64,000 nt of DNA, from contig JAGFBZ010000855.1 in the NCBI GenBank assembly GCA_018398805.1, forward strand, positions 186,001 to 250,000, written 5' to 3'. Position 1 is the first letter of the stretch. Each line of letters starts with the position of its first letter. The notes below the pieces were generated by a model. It worked only from the letters and a program-made list of their open reading frames with translations, made no database searches and was not told the origin of the DNA. Of the stretch, positions 51,415 through 62,960 are shown piece after piece. A program made the translations under genes and the position numbers. This stretch comes from Hirundichthys speculiger (lineage: Eukaryota; Chordata; Actinopteri; Beloniformes; Exocoetidae).

Positions 51415-54400
51415 TTCTGTTTCTTAAGTGCTTTATTGGCAATATACAATAAAGACATGACATAAACTCTTGGTAAGCTCAAATCAGTAATTCAAAAATG
51501 CTGTCTTTTAATCACAGTAATATAATAATGCAAGACAAAAGAAACTCCTTGTACACGATTAAAACAAATTAACAACATAAACAAACATACAAAAACGAGA
51601 AGTAAACCCAAGACTTTTCCTCTATAATTGTTTTTTTTTTCTTTTTTTTACGTGGTCATGACTTTGCTGTCGGTCACTGAGCAGTATTCTTGACAAAGCC
51701 GTACCATACCAAAAGAACTGAGCCCATAGATGACACCTGAAGACGCCACCATCTATGGAATTCAGTTCTCATAGCAGAGCACTTTTAAAAACGTGGTCCT
51801 CTGCGGTGTCTTGATCCTTGAATAGAAAAACCATTCGACACAACCCATGGTTCAATGTGTCGCACAAATCAACACTTTGACAACTTACTGGTGAAAGAAA
51901 CTGGTGTACAACCAGTGACTCTAAAATATACATTAAAAAGTAATCCATAGGATTATGTTGTAGAATAAAGGTGAGTACAAGTAATCTGATGAGACTTGTT
52001 TAATAGTATGACAGGGTTAAGTCATCCAATCCCATTTCTCAGGAACAGCAGGGTGGTGAAGAAATAATAACATCGGCTCTTCTTCTTCTTCTTCCACTGT
52101 AATATTGAGCAACAGGCCAATTCCGTGTTATCCAGACTTGATCTTAAACAGCTATTATTCACCGGTGTATTTAAAGTATACAGTTAGAAGAACCAATAAT
52201 TTAAAACTACTAAGGAGGTGTCATTTCTTCTCTGGTGACTCAAGTAGTTTTTAACTAATTAATTAATGTTTTTCAAATAAATTTTGAACAAAATAAGACG
52301 TGGTCCATGATAATATAAAGTAAAAAGCAAAGGAGAAAACAAACCTCCAAAATGCAGTTATGACTGAATGGATCGGTTTCTGGGTTTTGACAGAGCGCCG
52401 TAGAGGCCAAATGGAGGGACCCAACCTCTTTTTCTTAAACTAAACATTCCTGGAATTGCATCCCAACCACTAAAATGAAAGTCTGTCCGCTGAACTGGTG
52501 TGAGGGCTGAATCAGATCAGGGTGATAGTGCTCTGGTCAAGGGATGAAATGACTCATCAGTTATGGCTGTACACTCCCAGGAAAAGAACTCTGGGACAGC
52601 GTGATTACAGACACACAGTTGGTCGATGCGTCTTTGAACCTTACAGCACAAGTTGGATATTAACTGGCCTGTGCCGCATTACAGAAGTCTTCCGTAAGTT
52701 AAAAAAACACCACATCCAAGGCATGGAGTAAATATTGACTCTGACTGTACAGTTTTTCAATGTTATCTCCTGGTCTGTGGTCTCTTCATCATGAGTATAC
52801 ACTCTTTTAGGTTACAGAACTTTCTGAGGAAGGCCACACCTGTACACTTTCAGGAAACACATATCTTTCCGGCAGTTGGACTGGGAAACAACCGGTTCTA
52901 CGGCTTAATTCTCGACTAGAAATCTTTTATACGGCCTTTAATCAAATCTTAACATCTACACAAAATGAAGCCACATTCTTTTAGAGATCATATTGCTTAA
53001 CAAAGTACCATTAGTTTCTTTATCTTTCTTTTCTTTTTTTTAAAACTCTACCTTCTATTTACTGCAAAACAATTTCCCATGAATATACATACCCGCCTCT
53101 TTCACTGAAGATTTTCTGAGCGGATCCTGGATATATCAGAAATAAACCTCCTCAGGAAAGCCTCCCAGGATGTTGGTCTTGCCAGGTTGAAACACACATT
53201 AGCAGCACAACGTCAACATGAAGATGTTTTTGTGTTGAATCAGCTGCAAGTCTGTCCCAACTCAACACACACCCCTCCCCAGTTAACCTACATGCCCTGC
53301 TCACTCTAGTTCTCCAGGTCCTAAGGAAGGATGGAGCACTTTGTCTGACATTCAGAGAAAAGAAGCTTAAATACTGCTACCTTTCCACATCCCCCATCAA
53401 CCTCCCTCCTCTCCGTTTTTCATACACTCCCCCCATACGGTAAGCCTGACAGTCACTTCCCAGTAAGAAGGAAGCAGTGGGAGTGAACAGCACGCCCCCT
53501 CACAGTGAATCAACACATAATAGTTTCTGAGGAAAACCATCTGACTCGCCCTGCCCCCTGTTCCCATAAAGTAAGCAGGGGAAAGGCTGCGTCTACTAGA
53601 GGAACCAGGAATTCCCCCACAGACCACAAACAGCTGTCGAGATGAGAGATGATGACGAAGCGGACGCGATGGAAGTTTGCCTGCCAGCTTCTGCAAACAG
53701 AAACCATGTTTGGTGTATTCTCTGTGTGTATAAATGAGTCGTGTTTAATATTGTAGTATGTTTACATAATAAGCAACTGGAAATTTTCTCTTTGGGATTT
53801 TTATGGGTGGTGAAATGCAAAGTAATGTCCAAGCTGCTGACATGAAGTACCCCAATCACGTTTTGGATTGTTATTAGACAATTTATCGTCAGGGCAGTGT
53901 TTAGTTCTTGTGACATGGACATATTTATGAGTTTTAATATTAGCGCATTGAATCACGAATCACGAGGTTTTTTGTGACAGTGCTCTATCACACATACACT
54001 AATGGGTCAGCAGGGTAAACCCACAGATTTTAAATATCTCTGCAGCGTATTCAAACAAACTTTATGTTTGATGACTGTGAAAACAGTCTGATCACCTGAT
54101 TACCTCATCGTTCTCACTTCCCAGGATGACAAGCGAGCCTGAACTTGACACATTCTTCCTCAGAAAAACCCCTGACATTAATTCAGTTGGATTTCCTTGA
54201 TCTAGAATAAAGGGAATTTCAGAAAAGAAGGAAAGAAAAAGAAAAAGAAAAACCAGACCAGCATAGTTCCTTTCTCACGTTTGGATGTGCTTATTTCCAG
54301 GATGTAGATAATCATGATGTGTGTCACGACTTTTTGTTTAGCAATGACACCCAACAAGATTATGTAACCAGCAGAATAAGCGCGACAGAGACCCTATAGA

Positions 54401-54878
54401 GCCCCACCATTGATGTGCAGTGACTCTAGAATCCACTTTCAAACTACGTCCTTAGGCTGGTGGGATAAGTTGCAATTGACATTTTGTGCCGGACTTCAGA
54501 AACAAGCCTGGCTTTCATGCTGGTGTTTGAAGACTGGGGAAAACACTGGTAAAGGTCACTGAGCCCATTTCCTTTCTTTCTGTCTTCCTGAAGCATCTAA
54601 AGACCTGTAAGCTGTTGCTTTCAACAGGGCTTCAGTTACTAGCAGACATATTCACATTTCTGTATGGAAAGTGACGAAACATCTAAGTAATGAAAGTGCA
54701 AATGGGAAATAATTTAGGACTTTTTTTTTTTTTTAATTACAGCTTTTACTTATTTTACAACTGAAACTTCAACAAATGATCAAGCTTCAGATAGCCTACT
54801 AAAAGAGAAAATAATTTTCATGCAGTTATTCCATCAGTACATAAATTTCAACACGGTTCAAGAGTCTCTGACAGTCAT
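51415..54878 (-). other. Probable minus-strand transcript 3' region, downstream of mettl18
   Basis: On the minus strand a canonical AATAAA lies at 51431-51436, followed downstream by the right kind of sequence for cleavage near 51415. This is a credible end for a minus-strand transcript. The simplest reading is a long mettl18 3'UTR; an ATTAAA near 54733 could give a short form. Short open, protein-like stretches at 54116-54200, about 54450-54590 and 53400-53700 leave open another small gene here. Nothing was recognised by family. Confidence 0.4.
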
Positions 54879-57047
54879 TCAAGAGTCTTTTTTAAAACGC
54901 AGTACTACTACATGCCTCTGAAGTCCTTCTTCACCATCCCACAGGTGATCCAGAGAGAACACGCCCTTCTGTTTCACGAAGGTCTCAAACAGATGTAGTC
55001 CACCGCCAACACCAAAGTAGTGCGATTTGGTGGCGAGGTAGACAAGACCATCTGGTGCCAGCAGTTTGTGGAGGGTCTCATGCAGAGCAGGGTAGTAGGC
55101 GGTGTTGTAGATAGTCTCTGAGGTAAAAATGATGTTAAATTTGGGCTGAGGTTCTGCTTTTAGAACCAAAGGAAGAAATCTGCTCCAGTCACCAGAGAAG
55201 AAACGACACCTCTTCAGTAGTGGGTGCTGGGATGGGTCCGCAGCTCTTTTCTTAGGAGGTGGGCTGCCATCTTTCACTCCCTCTTTCTTTTCACAACAAT
55301 CTTCCACTTGGATTTTTCCCTTGCCCCTCCCTTTTTTCTCATCATCACTGTCCACCTCATCATCCTCTTGGCAGTTTAGGATTACATTTGGCACTGTGAG
55401 CTGTTCAATGACTGTACTGTTGTAATCTTGGAAGTGGACTAGTCTGGCTCCTCTCTTCAGAGCCAGTATTCCCAACAGCCCCGCTCCACAGCCCAAATCC
55501 AGAACTGCATTGCCCCTGAAGGTCTCTCCGTCTTTCTCAATCAGCTCCAGAAGGTCGTAGGTGCACTCCCACACCTTCAAGCCTCCCTCGTACACACCAG
55601 AGATGAGATCAGACCTCTGCTCCGCCCTGCGAGACAGAATTTTCTCCAAGTCCTCTTTCTCAGAGGCCGTCTGTTCGAAAACAGTCTCGTTGAGGAAGTG
55701 CAGAGGAGGGAGAGTTCCAATGGTGACCGTCTCAAAGACTGCATCCATAAAGAGGCACTGCGGGTCAGGTGGTGGAAGGTGCTCTTCAGCCTCTTTTACT
55801 GGCCCACCTGGAGTCGCATCTTCTGTCTGCAAACAAAAAAAAAAGCAGTATGCATGTTTAAGAAATAAAAAAAAACACTCCCTCAGCTACGTATGGGTCT
55901 AAGATACCGCAATTAATAAATTAACTGAGCAAAAAAGAAAGCTGACAATGTTTGAACTTCAGTTAAATTTGGCTTTGTAGTTAAAATCAGAAGTAAAAAC
56001 ATTGTATTTAGTTAGAAGATACCACGTCATTTTCAAACTATAAACCGCAAACTGCAACCAACTGGACATTCCCCTTGTTAACCTCCTTTTCAAAATGATG
56101 ACAGTAGGAAAGACCTGAGAAAAGTGTGAAATGACTGCACTCGTGCCCCTACATGGTTTGTCCCTTATGGGCTGTTGGGCAGGGGTGCAACTGGGGGAGG
56201 GCGTTATGCCGCTGACGTGATTAGATATTGCTCTGAGGTAACTAAACGGGCTATTTTTATTTTAACACAATTTTGCGTCAGTGGAAACGTACCATAGATA
56301 TAAATATCATACTGAGTTTCTGCCAATAAAGTGCTCTAAAAGTCAAACACTTATAATGTAAGCTGTTAGGAAGGAACAAATTTAAACAGTTATTACAGAT
56401 AGATACACAACTATGTATGTTAAATTGTTAATTATTTTGATCAATTCTGTTCTGATATTCAAATATAGATTTTTCAGGCTCAAATAACTGATCGGAAAAC
56501 AGTTTACAAGGGCTTCATGCTTCACTTTTCAAAAATAAAAGTAGCATCTGTGGTTAAAATGAATCAAGTGATACCATCTATATATACACCACATAAGTGT
56601 ATCAATAGATAGATCTAAATCTATAATTATTTATTAACTTTCTTACCATGTCATTGTTTTCTAAGAATAACCTCGTGACTTAAGGGAAGGCTTGAAAATA
56701 GCTAAACTTAAACATGAGACCGTTACAGTACAAACATGTGATTTGTGATGTGACTTCAACATTGTTTGCACGTCATGTGTGTTACACCCACGGGGTCAGA
56801 ACAGTTTCGATTTAAGAAAAAAAAAGGCCAAGAGGTTATTGCATAAGTCTTTTGGTTTCATAAACAATAACTACTTGCGCGCTCCACTATCAGAATGACT
56901 TTTCTAGACATTACACAGCCAGCGATGTCAACTACACACACATACACGTAGAAATTATTGGAAAACCTAAAACAGGAAAAACATAGTCTGATTTAATGTC
57001 AGACAGTGAGGAGAAAATGTTAGGTGTCTTTAATACAGAGTATGTAT

Positions 57048-57081
<34 letters not shown>

Positions 57082-60007
57082 CCACACACACACTTCACCT
57101 GTCGTACAGTTGTCATGGATGTGAAATCTAGCAATGGAAACCAAAACTGTTTTTTGTACGTGGCTGTAATTGTGTTTATTTCTGCTTTTATATTGAAGTC
57201 CATTGGGATTTGATCTGTTTTAGGGTCTATTGGTCAGTCGAGGAATTCCAGTTTTTGGACAACACCGATTCCAAAATAGTTAGGGATGCTGTGTAAAACA
57301 TAAATAAAAACAAAATGTAATTGATTTGCTCACCTCATAAATCCATATTTTATTCCCTTTCGATCATAAAACGACATATCAGGTGTTGAAACAGACATTT
57401 TTCCATTTCATGGAAAATAATAGTTCATTTTGACTTTCATGGCAGCAACACATCTCAGAAATGTTGGAACAGAGTGATGTTTACCACTGTGAGCATACCA
57501 TCTTCGTCTGGGAAGCAAAGAGACCACTTGTTAGATTTTTAGGAGAGGAATGTTGTCCCATTCTTGTCTGATGCAGGATTCTAGCTGCTCAACAGACCTG
57601 GGCCTTCGTTGCTGGAGTTTTTGTTTTATAATGTTCCAAATGTTTTCTATTGGTTAAAGGTCTGGAGTGCAGGCAGGTCACTTCAGCACCTGGACTCTCC
57701 CACTGAGAAGCCATGCTGTTGTGATGGATGCAGTATGTGGTTTAGCATCATCTTGCTGAAATATTCAAGGCCTTCCCTGAAAGAGACGTTGTCCAGAAGG
57801 GAGCACAGGTGGCTCTGAAACCTCCATGTACTCTTCGCTATTAATGGAGCCTTTCCAGATGTGTAAGCCGCTCACGCCATAGACAGTAATGCAACCCCGT
57901 ACCATCAGAGATGGAGGCTTTTAAACTCTCTGCTGATAACAAGCTGGATGGTTCCTCTCCTCTTTAGTCCACAGGACATGGCGTCTGTGGTTTCCAAAAA
58001 GAATTTCAAATTTGGATTCACTTGACCACAGAACAGTTTTAGATTTTGCCTCAGACCATTTTAGATGAGCTTTGGCCCAGAGAAGATTGCGTTTCTGGAT
58101 TTCGCCTACATTGGGCTTCTTTACATGAGACAGCTTTAACTTGCATTTGTGGATTCCATGGGAACTGTGTTTCCAAGCCCATGCCGTGATGTCCAGTAGA
58201 GCATCAGGTCTGTTTTTAATACACTTTAACCGGAGGGCCCTAAGATCATGTGCATCCAAATGCTCTCTTTATACCCAGTCTGTTACTCGCCCGTTGCCAG
58301 TTAATCTAATTAGTTTTCAAATGCTTCTTTGATGTTTTTTGATTTGTACTTTTCCAGCCTTTTGTTGGCCCTTTTCCAGGTTTTTCAAGATGCGTTACTG
58401 CTATCTAAATCAAAATGTAATATAAATGAAAATTATATGAAATTTATGAAATTTTGACAGACTCCATATCCAACATTTGAGATGTTCTTTATGTTCTATT
58501 GAGAATAAAATATAAGTTTATGAGATTCTCAAATCATCGCATTCTGTTTTTATTTACATTTTCACAAAGTGCCCCCAACTTTTTTGGAACAACACCTAAA
58601 TATTCAGATGATATATTTAGAAATCCAATGAATTCATTAGAAAAATGCATGTGGTGACTGACCATACATACTGTGCTTCTGGACTGGCAGACGAGGTTGC
58701 TGGTGGTCCCTCTTTGTAAAATAAAAAAATTAAAAAAGAGGGGGTGGAGGGTTTCCAGTAGGGCTGGCTAAGGATCTCTACTTTCTAAAAGATGCGGTCC
58801 TGTTTGCTTCACTGCACGGACACAAGCAGCAGTCATTTGAGTGGTTTGCACCCAAGTGTAAAGCAGCTGGGATGCGAAGTAGCACCTCCATGTTTCAGAC
58901 CATAGTTTTCAGTCAGAAAAGAGTGGGCTCTCCTCTCTGCACTGGGACTAAGTTGATGCCTCAAGTGGAGAAGTTCAAGTATCTCAGGGTCCTGTTAATG
59001 AGAGGTGTTGACTGGAGGGAGATTGACAGGTGTTTAGCATAGAAGGAGCTGGGCTGAAAGATAAAGTTGGAAATTTTAAGATAAGATAAGAAGAACTTTC
59101 ATTTGTCCCACAATGAGGAAATTGCATGTTTCAGATTTTACCTGTTTATCTGTATTCCAACCCCTACTTAAGATTTTTAAACTGTGCAGAGTGATCAAAA
59201 GAATATGGCTGCAAATAAAACCACCCCAAAACCCTTAGGGATAAGGTGAAGAGATCAATTATGTGTGCAGGGAGTCACAGCAGTTCCTCTGCATCAAAAC
59301 CCAGCTGAGGTGATTTGGACAGAGGTCAGGGTGGCTTCCAAGGAAAGTGTTTTAGACTCTTCCCCTTAGAAGGAGGAATCCAGGCAGACCCAGGACTCCC
59401 CAGAGGGATCACCTTTCTCGTTGGCCCGGGCTGCCTTGGTGTTAGATAAGTTGTGTTCATATAAAACCTCTTCAAATGTAAAGTTTTGAGCTGTTGCCTT
59501 TATTATAGAAAAACATTAAATTGACACAATTTGCCACTTGACCATGTTTTTGTCATTAGTTAATAGTTCTAGTTTACGAACTGGGTTAACGGTCATTTGG
59601 ATGTGAATTTATTTGAGCAGAACTAAATGGGAAATTACCATCGACTGCACAGTATCATTACAATGTGAAACTTTTCTAGTGCCCCCAGGCACTTTTCAAG
59701 TAATACGCATCACTGCATGACAGGATAATATGGAATCTCATCTCTTTTTTTTCTTTCTTGAGTCGATCATGCGATCTTGTATCAGCTTCTTGACTCGCAG
59801 AAATCCTGCTACAAAGCCGAGAACTACATGACACAAATGGTTGCTTCATAGCGCGCAGTGTTCTAAATAACTCCACACATCATTACTGAAACTAATCTTA
59901 CTCACACGTTGGGCGTCATTGTCTCTCTTTCCGTTTTCCAGTTCATTTCCACCCGCGTGGCTGGCTGCTGTGTATTTTGGAAGGTCGAAGTTAAAACAAA
60001 ACGACAT
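54879..60007 (-). CDS. mettl18: METTL18 histidine protein N-methyltransferase, two coding exons
   Basis: METTL18 (HPM1 homologue) uses SAM to methylate a histidine of ribosomal protein RPL3, tuning ribosome assembly and translation. Coding exon 1 is 60007-59906 (34 codons, MSFCFNFDLPKYTAAS; human begins MTFQFNF). A 4.1-kb intron follows, then exon 2 at 55826-54879 (315 codons plus stop). The donor GTGAGT and acceptor TTTGCAG join in phase 0. The total of 349 residues compares with 372 in human. Exon 2 has the family block DLISGVYEGGLKVWECTYDLL, the SAM-binding motif VLDLGCGAGLLGI, VHFQDYNSTVIEQLTVPNV, RCRFFSGDWS, FTSETIYN and the conserved KSHYFGVGGGLHLFE. Between the N-terminal half of the fold and CRFFSGDWS lies a highly charged insert of about 50 residues with a basic PPPKKR patch. 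The frame upstream of 55826 extends only into the intron (TTG), so exon 1 supplies the start. Confidence 0.95.
56958..57045. mobile_element. Solo end of a Tc1-like element in the mettl18 intron
   Basis: CCTAAAACAGGAAAAACATA, then GTCTGATTTAATGTCAG and GAGAAAATGTTAGGTGTCTT closely match the right inner end of the Tc1-like element in sufu (43450-43520). No transposase or opposite end is nearby, so this is a solo end or a small deleted copy. A (CA)n run follows directly. Confidence 0.7.
57050..57092. repeat. (CA)n microsatellite
   Basis: CA units with a short C-rich interruption in the mettl18 intron. Confidence 0.95.
57258..58600 (-). mobile_element. Degenerate DNA transposon with Tc1-like transposase relic in the mettl18 intron
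   Basis: The left end (TAGGGATGCTGTGTAAAACA, then AAATAAAAACAAAATG) is an inverted copy of the right end (CATTCTGTTTTTATTTACAT, then AAGTGCCCCCAACTTTTTTG). The minus-strand reading at 58259-57921 is transposase-like: HKCKLKLSHVKKPNVGEIQK, then LLWAKAHLKWSEAKSKTVLW and SSESKFEILFGNHRRHVLW, the region around the second acidic residue of Tc1-type enzymes. There, D of the usual W-S-D-E-S-K-F is replaced by S, and stops interrupt other parts, so the copy is inactive. Confidence 0.7.
58757..59455 (+). mobile_element. Second decayed LINE reverse-transcriptase fragment (mettl18 intron)
   Basis: This is the same type of LINE as in the npm3 intron. Readable pieces include KRCGPVCF-like sequence near 58790, KCKAAGMRSSTSMFQTIVFS (58858-58917), SQKRVG, MPQVEKFKYLRVLLMRGVDW, and a 3' block with QLR-FGQRSGWLPRKVF, PGRPRTPQRDHLSRWPG. 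Stops and shifts make it dead. A separate tail-like insertion (AGATAAGATAAGAAGAACTT, near 59080) splits it. Confidence 0.75.
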
Positions 60008-60447
60008 GATTTAAGTCTGTACAGAGCTAGCTTGAGGTCGGAACGTTCCACATGTCAACCTCGAAAACAGTGTTGCAGAGCCGCTTCGTGGGAGAACTTC
60101 AAATCCCACAATGCTCAAACCCAGTACTGACTTAAAAATGTCCCCCCCAAAAAAACATTATTTAATGGAGTTACAAAATCATCACAGACTTGTTTGAGTC
60201 ATAGTAAGTTTATAAACATGTAACAATGAAAATTTAAGTACACACGTGTACGTTTGTTTGAGAGAAAACAAGAATTTAAAACGTATTTCCGGACTCAGAC
60301 GACCATGATGCATCTCGTCGGTATTGCAGCTCATGCGCATTACCTGCAGATCTGGATTCAGATCTGTTAACTGTCATAGGTCCCTAATCCTGTTTTTCCT
60401 CCCAAATAAAAGGTAGTAGAGCCGTTTTTTTTGTCTTCGTTTTGAAA
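60008..60447. promoter_or_regulatory. Shared head-to-head promoter of mettl18 (-) and zdhhc16 (+)
   Basis: The start codon of mettl18 (60007) and the first exon of zdhhc16 (about 60420-60496) are under 450 bp apart and point away from each other. At 60096-60114 the sequence ACTTCAAATCCCACAATGC is close to the ZNF143 (SBS) consensus ACTACAATTCCCAGAATGC. An NRF1-like CATGCGCAT lies at 60332-60340. Both motifs are common in TATA-less housekeeping and bidirectional promoters. No TATA box was seen. Confidence 0.7.
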
Positions 60448-60496
60448 ATGTCGACGAGACGAGTGGTCTTAGCGGTTTCCCTGCCTGCATAGATCA
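60420..60496 (+). other. zdhhc16: zdhhc16 5' non-coding exon with a short upstream ORF
   Basis: A good donor (ATCA|GTAAGTA, gt at 60497) and the acceptor TTATTTACAG ending at 61359 define a 5'UTR intron. The exon contains ATG at 60448 opening a 14-codon ORF that ends with TAG at 60490-60492. The left limit of the exon is estimated. Confidence 0.55.
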
Positions 60497-61383
60497 GTAA
60501 GTATGGTCGGTTAAATCAATACTGTTTTTGAGTGACAGTATAAACCGCAGTACACAGTGTAGGGTGATATATTCAAATTGGAAAGCAGTCAGTGACAACC
60601 AGACAAAAGGCGTTTAGGAGTGTTATGATCTAGTGCGGCTGTTTACATTAACGAGGATTGTGGCCAGAACAACTGTCTGACTGGGGCGACAGACACAGCT
60701 GCTCCGCAGTTCTCTTTTAACCTCCTCTTGAATGATGAGGTGAAGCTGACTGTTGTGTCTGACAAAGGTCAGCTCCACGGAAGACCACTGGCCCTTTGAT
60801 TTCATGTAGCTGCACGAACCTCCACCCATTCTCCACCCTGTACCCGGAATGCTGCAAAACGAGACTGCCTCCTCAGGTCTTTGACAAACCCAGAAGCAGA
60901 TGTTCTTTGATTGCCTGTGAATTTCTGATGTATACTTCTGTCGTCACTTGGCTTCATGTGCAGCTTGAAATATTATCTGTACTTAATGCTTAATGATGTT
61001 TACGTAGTGTCTCAAACTAAAATAGTAAGTTACAGAAACAACTTTATTAGCAAAAAAGTCAAAGCTGAGCAAATTAAATGTTTTAAGCACTATCCTCAGG
61101 CAAAACTGCTCTCCAAGGTCTGTTTCCAGTTGCTTTTTTTGTTGAAAAATGGGACAGTTTGTGTGTCCCTCAGCCAGAGATTCTTCATATATGCAGAAGT
61201 AATATCCTCAAGGTTTGGATTGTTTGTGGTGAAGGTTGAAAGGTTTTTGTCTCTTGTTAGAAAGATTAGTGGCTTTATCTTCATAGTGTTAGATTCATTT
61301 CTTGTACGTGCAGTAAGAGTATACTTATATTTCTAAGGCATTGTCTCATTTATTTACAGGCGCTATCTCACTACAAATGCAGG

Positions 61384-62884
61384 ATGCGGTGGTGTCCCAG
61401 CTCTGTGCTCTACCTGCTGCGCAGTGTGCGCTTACGGCTGTGTAGCAGGCGAGGAAGGAGCAGACTGCCCCCGTGGATGAGGGAAACATGGGCTTACATG
61501 AAGCTGCTGGTGCAGTCTCTTTACTTCAACTCCCTCACAGACTCTGATGTGGTTTTTGACTCGGTTTTTGAACCAGTGTTTCTCACAGTGGATTATGTCA
61601 CTCGCTGGTTTGGCATGGTAAGTTACCGGAATTAAATTTAAATTCTCCAGACTGAACAGTAGCCAAACCAGCATGGGAAAATGTTTACAAAAATCCTCCT
61701 TTCAGTGGAAAAAAAGCTTAGTTAAGAAAAAGAAATCAGGAAGATACAAAGCAGTTTGACTGAGCCGCTGCAACATTTATTAAATCAATGAATTGTTAGA
61801 TAATGAATCCGTCCATCCTTCATGTATACCCACTTCCTACAGCTGAGGGTCATGTGGGCCTGCTCGAGCCTAACCCCACTCTCTTTGGGTGAAAGGCATG
61901 GAAAGGCACTTGGAAATGTGACACATCAGTAAACAATTCTAGTCTCTTTTTTTTGTTTTTTTTGGTCATTGATGGCATATATTTGTGTGTCAGGAGTGAC
62001 TAACTAATGATAAATTCTGACGACATCACTTAGTTTTGTGCATCATGAAAATGTGTAATTCAGTGAGTCGTTCAGACTTGCACGCCTCTGTTACATCACA
62101 GTTCAGGCTCTAAATGTGTTACTGTTCAGTAGTATTATCCCATCATTTCCTCCATCCTTCTTCCAAGTTCACATCAAGCACAATTTGCTTTTCTGTAGAA
62201 GTGGGTTGTGCAAACAGTAACACTGATTAGAGATGGAAAAAAAAAAAAAAAGGTGAATACCATGGAAGAGAAGGGTGGAGTCAAATCAAGTGGCTGACTT
62301 CACTCAGAGTGAACAGAGCTGTAAAAATAGGTAGAAAAAGAACCCATTATTTTGATCCTTTAGAAAAACCGAAAGGGTATGTCTCCTTTAAAAGCACGAC
62401 TTGCATAACACCATAAATATTTGACCTAATGTTTCTTATTGGAAAGAAGCAGGATACTCCTCAGTCCCCTGTCATGGACATGTATATGGTAGACTCATGA
62501 AATGCATCAGGTGCCTTCTTTAACTTGCCCTACCTGCTGCTCTGAGTAGGGGCAACTGAGTAACCTTAGTAAGGAGACCACCCACAGTGGTCTCCCTACC
62601 ATTGTAGAGAGGTCCTAACCACTGTGTAGGGGCTCCCTACAACGGTAGAGAGACCACCCACAGTACAAAGTCACTCTTATTTTTAGATGATGTTTCAACT
62701 TTATGTTGTGCACCATTGTGACATTTTTTAAAAGTTTAATCCAATGTGACCTACACATTAGAAAGAACGTACCCATACCATCTGAGGATTTGGCAATATG
62801 ATTCATTCTTTTTTTTTCAACATAGATTTTAAATATAAAAGAAAACAGTGATTTGTGTTTTATTAGATAAAAGAGACATGAACG

Positions 62885-62920
<36 letters not shown>

Positions 62921-62928
62921 TACATATA

Positions 62929-62960
<32 letters not shown>

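Noticed and set aside
55827..55832. Starting mettl18 within exon 2 at a TTG
   Set aside because: The TTG lies in the intron acceptor; exon 1 at 60007-59906 supplies an ATG and the conserved N-terminus in the same phase.
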